Source: Candidatus Rubneribacter avistercoris
GTDB lineage: Bacteria; Actinomycetota; Coriobacteriia; Coriobacteriales; Eggerthellaceae
DNA length: 37,678 nt
Reading direction: 5' to 3'
Assembly (NCBI GenBank): GCA_019115845.1
Contig: DXCU01000050.1
Coordinates: 1 to 37,678, forward strand
The notes below the pieces were generated by a model. The model was not told the origin of the DNA. It made no database searches and worked only from the letters and a program-made list of their open reading frames with translations. Position numbers and translations under genes: made by a program. This document shows, one piece after another, positions 21,489 to 29,296 of this stretch (positions are counted from its first letter, which is position 1; every line of letters starts with the position of its first letter).

Positions 21489-22100
21489 CTACTTCACGAA
21501 GCGGTCCGTCGTCACGGGATCGTCCTGCCACGTCGCCGTCTTGGCCGAGAGGATGTAGACCGTCGCCGGCGCAAGGCCGTGCTCGTCGGCCAGATGATGG
21601 CAGTTCTCCTCCCCTGCCGCCGCGACGGCCTTGGCCGCCGGGCTGTCGGGGTCGTCGAGGTCGCCGAAGTAGCGCGCGCCGCAGCAGCAGTTGTGCACGC
21701 AGGCCGGCTCCCAACTCTCGTCCTCGTGGCGCTGGAAGCACAGCGTGCATTTCTCCACCACGTTCGTGTTCGGGTTGAGCGTGCGCACGTTGTACGGGCA
21801 GCCGGCAAGGCACGACTCGCAGCCGATGCACTCCTCCGAGTTCACGAGCACCACGCCCGTCTCCTCGTCGCGGTACGACGCGCCTGTGGGGCACACCTCG
21901 ATGCAGCCCGGGTTCTCGCACTGCTGGCATTGCAGGGGAAGCCAGTACTGCTCGATGTCCGGGAAGGTGCCCACAGGGCCCACGGCGTGCACGCGGTTGT
22001 AGCACACGCCGAGGTCGACGTTGTTCTCAAGCTTGCAGGCCGCTATGCAGCTGTCGCATCCGCTGCAGCGGTCCAAATCTACGACCAGGCAGTTTCTCAT
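21489..22100 (-). CDS. Four-cluster ferredoxin subunit of a DMSO-reductase-type enzyme
   Basis: 203 aa, DmsB/NrfC-like. Four cysteine groups are visible: CSGCDSCIAAC (12-22), CQQCENPGCIEVC, CIGCESCLAGC and CTLCF with the later CVHNC, enough for four [4Fe-4S] clusters arranged as an electron wire. It has no signal peptide of its own and should be carried out by the Tat signal of the catalytic subunit. Its ATG overlaps the catalytic gene's stop by one base (22100). It would link the haem b protein to the molybdenum site. Confidence 0.94.
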   Translation of the reverse strand: MRNCLVVDLDRCSGCDSCIAACKLENNVDLGVCYNRVHAVGPVGTFPDIEQYWLPLQCQQCENPGCIEVCPTGASYRDEETGVVLVNSEECIGCESCLAGCPYNVRTLNPNTNVVEKCTLCFQRHEDESWEPACVHNCCCGARYFGDLDDPDSPAAKAVAAAGEENCHHLADEHGLAPATVYILSAKTATWQDDPVTTDRFVK

Positions 22101-24925
22101 CAGAACACATCCTCCGTCCGGGCTTCGGCCTTCATTTCGTCACTGGGCAGGAACGGCGCGAACTCCTCAGGCTCCACCCACACGTTCGCGGGCCGCTCGG
22201 ATTTCTCGATCCTCACCGTGAAACCGCGATTGGTGTAGGATCCGTACACCTCGTTGAAGGGGGCGTCGTTCTTCGTCAGCACGTTCACGTTGCACTCGCG
22301 CCATCCGGCCGTGGGGTTGGCCTGCGACTCGTCGTAGCACTCGGGGTTCCAGAAGCGCTCCATCCACACGGTCCTCGGGTTCACGCCCTCGGTGAGGTAG
22401 GCGCGCGCATGCACCTCGCCGCGACGGCTCGACACCTTCACCCAGTCCATGTGCTCGATGCCCAGCTCGGCGGCGCTTCGCGGATTGATGCGGATCTCGG
22501 CCGTGGGGAACAGCTCGCGCGAGAGCGCCGCGTGGCGCATGGTGCCGTGGTGGAAGTAGGGCACGCGGCCCGACGTGAGCACGAAGGGGTACTCCTCGTC
22601 GGCAAGCGGGCTTTCGGCCGGCTCGATGTAGGCGCAGATGGGGCTGTAGTCCTCGCATGCTTCCTGTGGCTTCGGATAGCAGAACGGGTAGCCCGTGCGC
22701 GCCAGCTTGAGCAGGATCTGGCAGTAAACCTCCACTTTGCGCGACTCGGTGCCGAAGCCCGCCGGCAAGCCGTCGTCGACCACTGTCTCGTGCTGGTTGT
22801 AGTGGAAGTAGTCCTCTTCGGGCGTGACGTAGGGAACGTACCGATCGGTGTCGGCCACCAGCTCGTCCCAGCTGGGCGCGTGCAGCGTCTCGGCCACGCT
22901 CGCCTTGACCTCCTCCTCGGTGGCGTTGCCGATGTAGCCCGGCACCAGGCCCGGAAGCTCCCCGCCCATCTTCTCGCGGCATTTCGCCACCACCTGCGCG
23001 GCGGGGATGGAATGCGACACGGTCTCGCCGATGTGCACGCACTCGTTCTGCAGCCACTGGGTGTTGAGCTGGGTCATGTTCACCATGGGCTCTTCCAGCC
23101 ACTCGCGCACGGGGAACACAAGATCGGCCGCCTCCACGTGGAAGGAGGTGAGCATGGGATACTGCCCTATGATGTAATCGATCTCGGGAAACACGTCGTA
23201 CCACGACTTCGCGTTGCCCAGCATGGCCAGCTTGTTGCCCGACATGTCGAACCACACGCGCGGCTTGTAGGGCTCGCCCGTGGCGATGGCCTGGCGCACC
23301 GTGGGGATGTGGCTGTGGCACCAGGCGTAGAGGCCCTTGTGGTCCTTCATGCCCAGGCGGTCGATGAGCAGCTGGTTCGCAAGCTCTTGCTGCGGGTTCT
23401 CCTCGCCCAGCTTCTTGGAGCGCTCCTCGTTCTCGGCATCGCTCATGCCCACCACGGCGCCGATGCCGTACATGTCGGAGAACATGCCGTCGAAGCCGTT
23501 GTTGTAGGTGACGGGGCGCTTCGTGGGAGGCGCGCCCGCCGCGCCGTACTGCGTCATGGTGCAGCCGGGTTTGTTGATGTAGCCCATGACGGCGTCCAGG
23601 CCCATGCAGCCGAGCGGCACCTGGGAGGCCGACTCGGTCATGTCGGAGGCCACTCCGTTGCAGATGCCCGCCACGCCCGCCTCGGCGTAGAGCCTGACGG
23701 CCTCCTCTATCTTGTCGGCTTCAAGCCAGCAATTCTCGGCAGTGCGCTCGAGCGTCCACGGTTCGGCTTCCTCGCGGTATATCTGGCCGGCCGTCTTGTA
23801 GGCCTTGCCGTTGAACTCCCCTTGCCAGAAGATCTCCGGATCCACCGCCGCATCCGCGGGAGCGGAGAACTCGAAGGGCGCCACGGCGTTCGTCTTGAGG
23901 TCGTAGCACACGTAGGCAGGGGTGTTCTCGGGCGTGGACTGCTTGAAATCGGGGAACAGCTCCTGGGCTTTGACCGGCAGCTTCGTGTCGGGATCGATGA
24001 GAAACGGCAGGTTCGTCCAGTACTTCGTGAACTCCTCGTCGTAGAGTTTGTTCTCGAAGATGTAGCGGAACCAGCACAGCAGAAGGCCCGTGTCGGTGGC
24101 CGGGCGCACCGGCAGCCACACGTCGGCTTTCACCGCGTCGGGCGAGAAGTTGGGGTCGACCACGATGGTCTTCACGCCCTTGGCGCGCAGCTCGGCCATG
24201 CCGCGGCCGGACTCGGCCGTTTGGCTGACGGAGGGCTGAGCGCCCCACAGCACCACGACCTCGGCCTTGTTGTCGTCGCCCGTGCGGAATATCTCCTGCA
24301 CGGCGTTATCGGCGATGGACTGGTCGTTGCCGCCGTAGAAGAGCTTGGAGAGGCTCCAGCGCGGCAGGTAGCACTGCGCGCAGCCCGGCTCGAACACGGT
24401 GGGCGAGCCGAACGCCATGGGCAGCGTCATGGCCTCCATGAACGAGTAGGATCCGCCGCCGCCGACGCTCGCGAAGAACGCGTAGGGACCGTACTTGTCG
24501 ATGGCGTCGCAGATGTGCGTCGCCGCCTCCTCCACCGCCTCGTCCCAGCTGATGACCTCCCACTTGTTCTCGCCGCGCTCGCCGGCGCGCCTGAGCGGGT
24601 GCAGGATGCGCCGCGGGCTGTACATGGTGTGCAGCTGGTTCAGGCCCTTGATGCACAAACTCCCGCGGCTCACCGGCGCGTCCGGGTCGCCTTCCAGCTT
24701 CACGACGACGCCGTCTTGCAGGTACGCGATGGCCGGGCACATCTGGATGCAGCCGTGGCACGAGGTCTTCATGCGGACGAGGCCCTCCTCGGCGCCCCCG
24801 TCCTGGCCTTGCTGCTCGGGTGCCTCCTGGATGCAGCCCGAAAGCGACGCGCCGAACGCCGCCGCTGCGCCCGCCAGCGCGGACGCCTTGACGAAGCTTC
24901 GCCGTGTCAACGTGGTTTCCGCCAT
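22100..24925 (-). CDS. Tat-exported molybdopterin oxidoreductase, catalytic subunit
   Basis: 941 aa. The twin-arginine motif TRRSFVK (Arg8-Arg9) leads to a possible lipobox (SLSGC, Cys31). A [4Fe-4S] site follows: Cys56, Cys59, Cys63 and Cys91. The bis-MGD domains contain SWDEAVEEAATHI and GVKTIVVDPNFSPDAVKADVWLPVRPATD. FEPGCAQCYLP (178-188) sits where the Mo ligand is expected, so Cys182 or Cys185 is a candidate ligand rather than the Ser of classic DMSO reductase. Together with family and host this recalls gut actinobacterial catechol dehydroxylases and related reductases, but the substrate cannot be assigned. The start at 24925 is chosen for the Tat signal. It lies between an unknown gene and the ferredoxin subunit. 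Confidence 0.92.
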   Translation of the reverse strand: MAETTLTRRSFVKASALAGAAAAFGASLSGCIQEAPEQQGQDGGAEEGLVRMKTSCHGCIQMCPAIAYLQDGVVVKLEGDPDAPVSRGSLCIKGLNQLHTMYSPRRILHPLRRAGERGENKWEVISWDEAVEEAATHICDAIDKYGPYAFFASVGGGGSYSFMEAMTLPMAFGSPTVFEPGCAQCYLPRWSLSKLFYGGNDQSIADNAVQEIFRTGDDNKAEVVVLWGAQPSVSQTAESGRGMAELRAKGVKTIVVDPNFSPDAVKADVWLPVRPATDTGLLLCWFRYIFENKLYDEEFTKYWTNLPFLIDPDTKLPVKAQELFPDFKQSTPENTPAYVCYDLKTNAVAPFEFSAPADAAVDPEIFWQGEFNGKAYKTAGQIYREEAEPWTLERTAENCWLEADKIEEAVRLYAEAGVAGICNGVASDMTESASQVPLGCMGLDAVMGYINKPGCTMTQYGAAGAPPTKRPVTYNNGFDGMFSDMYGIGAVVGMSDAENEERSKKLGEENPQQELANQLLIDRLGMKDHKGLYAWCHSHIPTVRQAIATGEPYKPRVWFDMSGNKLAMLGNAKSWYDVFPEIDYIIGQYPMLTSFHVEAADLVFPVREWLEEPMVNMTQLNTQWLQNECVHIGETVSHSIPAAQVVAKCREKMGGELPGLVPGYIGNATEEEVKASVAETLHAPSWDELVADTDRYVPYVTPEEDYFHYNQHETVVDDGLPAGFGTESRKVEVYCQILLKLARTGYPFCYPKPQEACEDYSPICAYIEPAESPLADEEYPFVLTSGRVPYFHHGTMRHAALSRELFPTAEIRINPRSAAELGIEHMDWVKVSSRRGEVHARAYLTEGVNPRTVWMERFWNPECYDESQANPTAGWRECNVNVLTKNDAPFNEVYGSYTNRGFTVRIEKSERPANVWVEPEEFAPFLPSDEMKAEARTEDVF

Positions 24926-24942
24926 GTCCTCAACCTTTCTCC

Positions 24943-25719
24943 TCATTCGCTTCCGTCCTCTCTCGCCTTCCGTTCCCTCAAAAACGCCCTTCCCTCCTCC
25001 GTCGCGGTCCAACCGTCATCCCAAACAAGGGCGCCGCAGCGCTCCAGTTTGTCCACAAGCACGCTTGGCTGCATGGTGAGCCGGGCGCCGTCGATGGCCG
25101 TCTCAAGGACGGGCCGCCCGCGCAAAAGTCCGGCCACCTCGCCGTAGGTGCGCGGCTTCTCGGCCGCGAACGCGAGCAGCTCCAAGTAAGCGGGCGCGCG
25201 ATCGGGCGAGAGCCGCAGAAGCTCTTCGAGGCGGGCACGCGGACGGTGCCTCTCCACGAAGCGCGCGCCCGCCTCGGTCGTGCGGTAGGCGATGGAGGCC
25301 GCAAGGTCGCTCGCCTCGTCTTCGCCAAGGCCCTCCATTCGCTTTGGGGTGATGGCCGCGCCGTCGGCGTCGTACTCTTTGCGCTCAAGGCCATGGGCCC
25401 GCACGAGCGTTTCGGCCATGCGGCGCTGGTTCTGCGTGGCGCCCCTGAACTCGGGCCAGGAGGCTATCTCGCGCTCCATGTCCTCAAGTGCGCGCTCTTT
25501 AGCGCAATAAACGAGGATCTTGTAGAGCGTCTCGCGATTGAGCGGGTGCCTTGCGACGGCCTCCTCAAGCGCGGCGAGCTTCTCTTCCGGCGAGAGCGCG
25601 GCGGGTTCGCCAAAGGCGTCGTCATCCGACACATCGGTGCGCGCCGGGTCGGTCAGGCCGTTTTCCCGCGGATCGCGGCCGGGCTCCTCCCCTGTCGCGC
25701 GGATCGGTGCGCTTTGCAT
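24943..25719 (-). CDS. Unrecognised cytoplasmic protein, winged-helix-like C terminus, first gene of the molybdoenzyme operon
   Basis: 258 aa without a signal peptide or membrane helix. An acidic, probably disordered N terminus (about 1-45) precedes a helical region (LNRETLYKILVYCAKERALEDMEREI and WPEFRGATQNQRRMAE). The C terminus, RTYGEVAGLLRGRPVLE to LVDKLERCGALVWDDGWTATEEG, has the helix-helix-wing look of a DNA-binding winged helix. I do not know the family. The gene ends 17 bp before the molybdoenzyme start on the same strand and probably leads the operon, so it could be a regulator or an assembly factor. Which one cannot be decided from sequence. Confidence 0.72.
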   Translation of the reverse strand: MQSAPIRATGEEPGRDPRENGLTDPARTDVSDDDAFGEPAALSPEEKLAALEEAVARHPLNRETLYKILVYCAKERALEDMEREIASWPEFRGATQNQRRMAETLVRAHGLERKEYDADGAAITPKRMEGLGEDEASDLAASIAYRTTEAGARFVERHRPRARLEELLRLSPDRAPAYLELLAFAAEKPRTYGEVAGLLRGRPVLETAIDGARLTMQPSVLVDKLERCGALVWDDGWTATEEGRAFLRERKAREDGSE

Positions 25720-25883
25720 GAGCGCGTCCCCCCTTTCGGCCTCGCTGTCAGCATCGACAGAGAGAACTTTAGGAAGCCGCCGCGCCTCCGGCCAGCCGCA
25801 TTATGGATGAAAGATGGAGAAATCGACGCCGAATTTCTCACGCAAAATGCGTGAATCCTGTATTTTACCTGTTCAGAGACGCA
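25720..25883. promoter_or_regulatory. Upstream region of the molybdoenzyme operon with a perfect dyad
   Basis: TCACGCA-AAA-TGCGTGA (25838-25854) is a perfect 7-3-7 inverted repeat. CATAAT on the - strand (25804-25799) is a possible -10 for the operon, with a weak GTCGAT 17 nt upstream. The dyad lies 84 bp beyond the expected start, suited to an activator site; it could instead end gluQ transcripts. Confidence 0.45.
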
Positions 25884-26831
25884 TCATTGCCAGTTTATCT
25901 GCACGAGGTCCTTAAGCGTGCCAGGCAGGGCCGTCACGTCGAAGGACGCTAACAGCTCTTCGGGGGTGGCGGGATCGCAGGTGGGGGCGAGCCCTGTGAG
26001 GCCGGCGATGTGCCCGATCACGCTCGCCGGGGTTTTGAAGCGCGCAAGGAGGGCGTCAAGCGAGGCGTCGCGGTCGCGCTTGGAGAGACGCCGGTCGCGC
26101 TCGGAGGTGATGAGCGGAATGTGGGCGTAGGACGGGCGCGGCAGGCCGAGAAGCGTTTGCAGGTGCATCTGCTGGGGCGTGGAGCACAGAAGGTCCACGC
26201 CGCGCACCACCGAGTTCACGCCCTGGGCGGCATCGTCTACCACCACGGCCAGCTGGTAGGCGAAGGCGCTATCCGAGCGGCGCACGAGGAAGTCCCCGCA
26301 GTCGCGGGCAAGGTTCTGCGCGTAGGGGCCTTGGACAAGGTCGTCGAAGGCCACCGTCGCGTCGGGCACTATGAGGCGCTGCGCCGGGGTGCGCGTCTGC
26401 GCGCGCAGGGCGCGCTCGGCATCCGTGAGCGCGCGGCACGTTCCGGGGTAGACGGGTTTCTCGCCGCGGTGCGGCGCCGAGGCCGCATGGAGGTCGGCGC
26501 GCGTGCAGAAGCACGGGTACACAAGCCCGCGCTGTTTAAGCGACTCGAAAGCCGCGCGGTACGCCTCGTCGCGATCATGTTGGAAGTAGGGCCCCTCGTC
26601 CCACGTGAGGCCCAACGTCTCGAAATCGCGCCGCACCGCGTCGGCGAACGCGGGCTTCGAGCGCTCGCGGTCCAGATCCTCGATGCGCAGCACGATGCGC
26701 CCGCCCTGCGACTTCGCCACAAGCCACGCCGTCAGGGCCGCGAACACGTTGCCCGCGTGCATGCGCCCCGTCGGCGACGGGGCGAACCGCCCCACCACGG
26801 GCTTGGCTCTGTTGAAACCTTCGTTGCTCAT
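25884..26831 (-). CDS. gluQ: Glutamyl-Q tRNA(Asp) synthetase
   Basis: 315 aa. It is a catalytic-domain-only relative of glutamyl-tRNA synthetase that attaches glutamate to queuosine at position 34 of tRNA-Asp. Visible motifs are FAPSPTGRMHAGN (the HIGH-type signature), RIEDLDRERS, the zinc ligands CFCTR with YPGTC, and the KMSKS equivalent RRLSKRD. There is no anticodon-binding domain, and the length of about 300 aa fits GluQ rather than GltX. The final residues are divergent, as is usual. It follows paaK by 40 bp, with a strong hairpin between them. Confidence 0.94.
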   Translation of the reverse strand: MSNEGFNRAKPVVGRFAPSPTGRMHAGNVFAALTAWLVAKSQGGRIVLRIEDLDRERSKPAFADAVRRDFETLGLTWDEGPYFQHDRDEAYRAAFESLKQRGLVYPCFCTRADLHAASAPHRGEKPVYPGTCRALTDAERALRAQTRTPAQRLIVPDATVAFDDLVQGPYAQNLARDCGDFLVRRSDSAFAYQLAVVVDDAAQGVNSVVRGVDLLCSTPQQMHLQTLLGLPRPSYAHIPLITSERDRRLSKRDRDASLDALLARFKTPASVIGHIAGLTGLAPTCDPATPEELLASFDVTALPGTLKDLVQINWQ

Positions 26832-26844
26832 AAGGGGCAGGCGG

Positions 26845-26876
26845 CCTGACGGCCAGCCGCAGCGCCGGCCGTCAGG
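26845..26876 (-). terminator. Hairpin at the paaK end
   Basis: CCTGACGGCC (26845-26854) and GGCCGTCAGG (26867-26876) form a perfect 10-bp stem that includes the paaK stop codon. There is no U-run before gluQ. Partial terminator or mRNA-stabilising structure. Confidence 0.5.
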
Positions 26877-28254
26877 TAGCCGAGGTCCTCCTATCCTCCA
26901 CGTGCTTGGCCTTGCCCGTGGTGCGCTCGATGCCGCCAGGCTCCACCAGGCGCACGTTCACCCCCACAAGAAGCACGCCTTTCAGGCGCTCCGCGATGGC
27001 GCGGCGCAAAGCCTCCATCTCCTCGAAGGAGTCGCTGAACGCCTCGGGCTTGAGTTCGGCGTGCACGGTCATGCGGTCGAGGCCGCCCTCGTTGTCCACG
27101 ACGATGCGGTAGTGGGGCGTGACGCCCTCGATGCCGGCCAGCACGTCCTCCACCTGCGAGGGGAACACGTTCGTCCCGCGGATGATGAGCATGTCGTCGG
27201 AGCGCGAGCGCACCTTCTGCATGCGGGCGGTCGTGCGGCCGCATGCGCAGGGCTCGGTGATCACGCGCGTGAGGTCGTGGGTGCGGTAGCGCAGCACGGG
27301 GATGGCCTGCTTGCCAAGCGGCGTGAGCACAAGCTCGCCCATCTCGCCGTCCGGCACGGGATCGCCCGTTTCGGGATCCACGACCTCCCACAGGAAGTGG
27401 TCCTCGGCGATGTGCTGCATGTCGCGGCTGGCCAAGCACTCGCCCGACACGCCCGGCCCCATGACCTCGGTCAGGCCGTAGTTGTCGGTGCACACGATGT
27501 GCATGCGGCGCTCGATCTCGGTTTTGAGGCCCGGCGGGCATGGCTCGCCGCCGAAAAGCCCCACGCGCAGCGTGGACGCCTCCCAGTTAAACCCCAGCCG
27601 CTCCCCCACCTCGCACATGTGCAGCGCGTAGGAGGGCGTGGCCACGAGCACCGTGGTGCCGTAGTCCTCTATCATGGCGATGTGGCGCTCGGTGTTGCCC
27701 GAGCCTGCGGGGATCATCATGCAGCCGAGCTTCTGCAGGCCGTAGTGCAGCCCGAAGCCCCCGGTGAACATGCCGTAGCCGAAGGCCATCTGCGCGCGGT
27801 CTCCCGGCACCACGCCCGCCATCTGCACGAGGCGCATGATGCAGTCGGCCCACAGGTCCATGTCGTGGGCGTTGTAGCCCACCACGATGGGCTTGCCCGT
27901 GGTGCCCGACGAGGCATGAAGCTCCACCACCTCGTCAAGCGGCACGGCGAACAGGCCGTAGGGGAAGGTCTCGCGCAGCACGGACTTGTCCGTGAACGGA
28001 AGCTTGCGCACGTCCTCAAGCGTTTTGATGTCCGCAGGCGACACGCCGCGCTCGTCCATGCGCGCGCGGTACCACGGCACGCGCGCATAGGTCCACGCCA
28101 CCTGCTCGATGAGGCCGGCCAGCTGGATGGCGCGGATGCGCTCGCGCGAGGCGCATTCGACGGAGGGGTTGTGAATGGGCAGGCCCGAGAAGTCGCCCGC
28201 AGCGGCGGCGGCCAGCGCCGCGCCTTTCACGGCAAGGTCGGTCACGGCGCTCAC
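26872..28254 (-). CDS. paaK: Phenylacetate-CoA ligase family protein
   Basis: 460 aa adenylate-forming enzyme. Motifs include the P-loop-like HASSGTTGKPIVVGY, FGGEPCPPGLK, DNYGLTEVMGPG, YRTHDLT and IIRGTNVFPSQVE, typical of PaaK. It joins CoA to arylacetates at the cost of ATP, or runs in reverse to conserve energy from aryl-CoA. The start is GTG at 28254 overlapping the ACT gene stop (GTGA). Upstream in the same operon are IorA, IorB and an ACT protein, so the likely substrate is phenyl-, hydroxyphenyl- or indoleacetate/-acetyl-CoA made from aromatic amino acids. Confidence 0.93.
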   Translation of the reverse strand: MSAVTDLAVKGAALAAAAAGDFSGLPIHNPSVECASRERIRAIQLAGLIEQVAWTYARVPWYRARMDERGVSPADIKTLEDVRKLPFTDKSVLRETFPYGLFAVPLDEVVELHASSGTTGKPIVVGYNAHDMDLWADCIMRLVQMAGVVPGDRAQMAFGYGMFTGGFGLHYGLQKLGCMMIPAGSGNTERHIAMIEDYGTTVLVATPSYALHMCEVGERLGFNWEASTLRVGLFGGEPCPPGLKTEIERRMHIVCTDNYGLTEVMGPGVSGECLASRDMQHIAEDHFLWEVVDPETGDPVPDGEMGELVLTPLGKQAIPVLRYRTHDLTRVITEPCACGRTTARMQKVRSRSDDMLIIRGTNVFPSQVEDVLAGIEGVTPHYRIVVDNEGGLDRMTVHAELKPEAFSDSFEEMEALRRAIAERLKGVLLVGVNVRLVEPGGIERTTGKAKHVEDRRTSAT

Positions 28255-28688
28255 CGCCCGTCCGTCGAAGCCAGGGGCTCGGCCAGCTCCTCCTGGCCCA
28301 CAAGCTCAACCGGCTCGCCCGCCAAAAGCTCTTCTGCCCGCGCGAGGTCCTTCACCGACAGCACGATGAACGTGGAGATGAGCGAGTAGCTGTACGTCAC
28401 GTTCACGCCGCAGTCGGCCATGACGCCCATGACGCGCGCCAGCTCTCCCGGCTCGTCGGCAAGGCGCAGGCACAGCACCTCGCTGGCTGTGGCGGCCGCG
28501 CCCATGTTCTTGAGCACGCCCATGGCGCGCTCGGGATCGTCCACCACGAAGCGCACGATGCCGTAGTCGCCCGTGTCCGAGGCGCAGTAACCGCGCACGC
28601 TCACGTCCGCCGCCACGAACGCGTCGAGCACGCGGCGCAGATGCCCGGGCCGGCTTTCCAGAAAGACGCTGATCTGGCGCACGCTCAT
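28251..28688 (-). CDS. Tandem ACT-domain protein
   Basis: 145 aa with two ACT domains: VRQISVFLESRPGHLRRVLD from residue 3 and EVLCLRLADEPGELARVMG near residue 69, each with the ligand-loop glycine. ACT domains bind amino acids. Proteins of this type are often found beside IOR and PaaK genes and may sense an aromatic or branched-chain amino acid to regulate the pathway. It overlaps both neighbours by 4 nt, so its synthesis is tied to theirs. The partner enzyme is inferred. Confidence 0.9.
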   Translation of the reverse strand: MSVRQISVFLESRPGHLRRVLDAFVAADVSVRGYCASDTGDYGIVRFVVDDPERAMGVLKNMGAAATASEVLCLRLADEPGELARVMGVMADCGVNVTYSYSLISTFIVLSVKDLARAEELLAGEPVELVGQEELAEPLASTDGR

Positions 28689-29296
28689 GCCTGATCGCCC
28701 CCTTCCCTGCCCTCCGCTTCCCGGGCGAACGCCAAACCCGCGCGGAACGCCTCCAGGTTCGCCTCCACCGTCTTAGGCGGCACGCGGCGCGCTATCACGC
28801 GCTCCCAGGCGTCCTGCGGGAAGTCCAGGCGGCTGGCAAGCGCGCCCAGCAGCACGACGTTCACCGACTTGGGGCTGCCCGCCTCACGCGCGATGGCACC
28901 CGCCGGAATGAGCGAGGCGCCCGCCTCGACAAGCCGCTCCCGCGCGTGTTTCGGCATAAGGGCGCGCCCGGTGAGCACGGGCAGCGGGCGAATGGATTCG
29001 TCGGCTGCCAGCAGGTATCCGCCCTCGCGCACACAGGCCAGGTTGCGCAGCGCCTCGGTGGTTTCGAAGGCCACCACGCAGTCGGCGCACCCGGGGTCGC
29101 TCACCATGGAGCGCACGGCTTTGCGCCCGAAGCGCACGACGGTGGTCACCGCGCCCCCGCGCTGCGACATGCCGTGGATCTCGGACACCTTCGCGTCGTA
29201 GCCAGCCTCCAAGGCCGCATGCGCCAGAAGGTCGGCGGCCAGGACGGTGCCCTGCCCGCCCACGCCGCACAGAAGCACGGTGGTCGCGCTACTCAT
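28685..29296 (-). CDS. iorB: Indolepyruvate ferredoxin oxidoreductase, beta subunit
   Basis: 203 aa gamma-type 2-oxoacid oxidoreductase domain. Signature segments are LLCGVGGQGTVLAADLLA (9-26) and EIHGMSQRGGAVTTVVRFG. With IorA it oxidatively decarboxylates aryl pyruvates (from tryptophan, phenylalanine and tyrosine transamination) to aryl-acetyl-CoA, reducing ferredoxin. Its start overlaps the IorA end by 8 nt, and the ACT gene follows with a 4-nt overlap. Strong operon evidence. Confidence 0.95.
   Translation of the reverse strand: MSSATTVLLCGVGGQGTVLAADLLAHAALEAGYDAKVSEIHGMSQRGGAVTTVVRFGRKAVRSMVSDPGCADCVVAFETTEALRNLACVREGGYLLAADESIRPLPVLTGRALMPKHARERLVEAGASLIPAGAIAREAGSPKSVNVVLLGALASRLDFPQDAWERVIARRVPPKTVEANLEAFRAGLAFAREAEGREGGDQA

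Noticed and set aside
22409..25147. 912-codon + strand open frame
   Set aside because: It is antisense to the molybdoenzyme catalytic gene, which has full motif support. The product is His/Arg/Val-rich low-complexity, typical of a GC-rich shadow.
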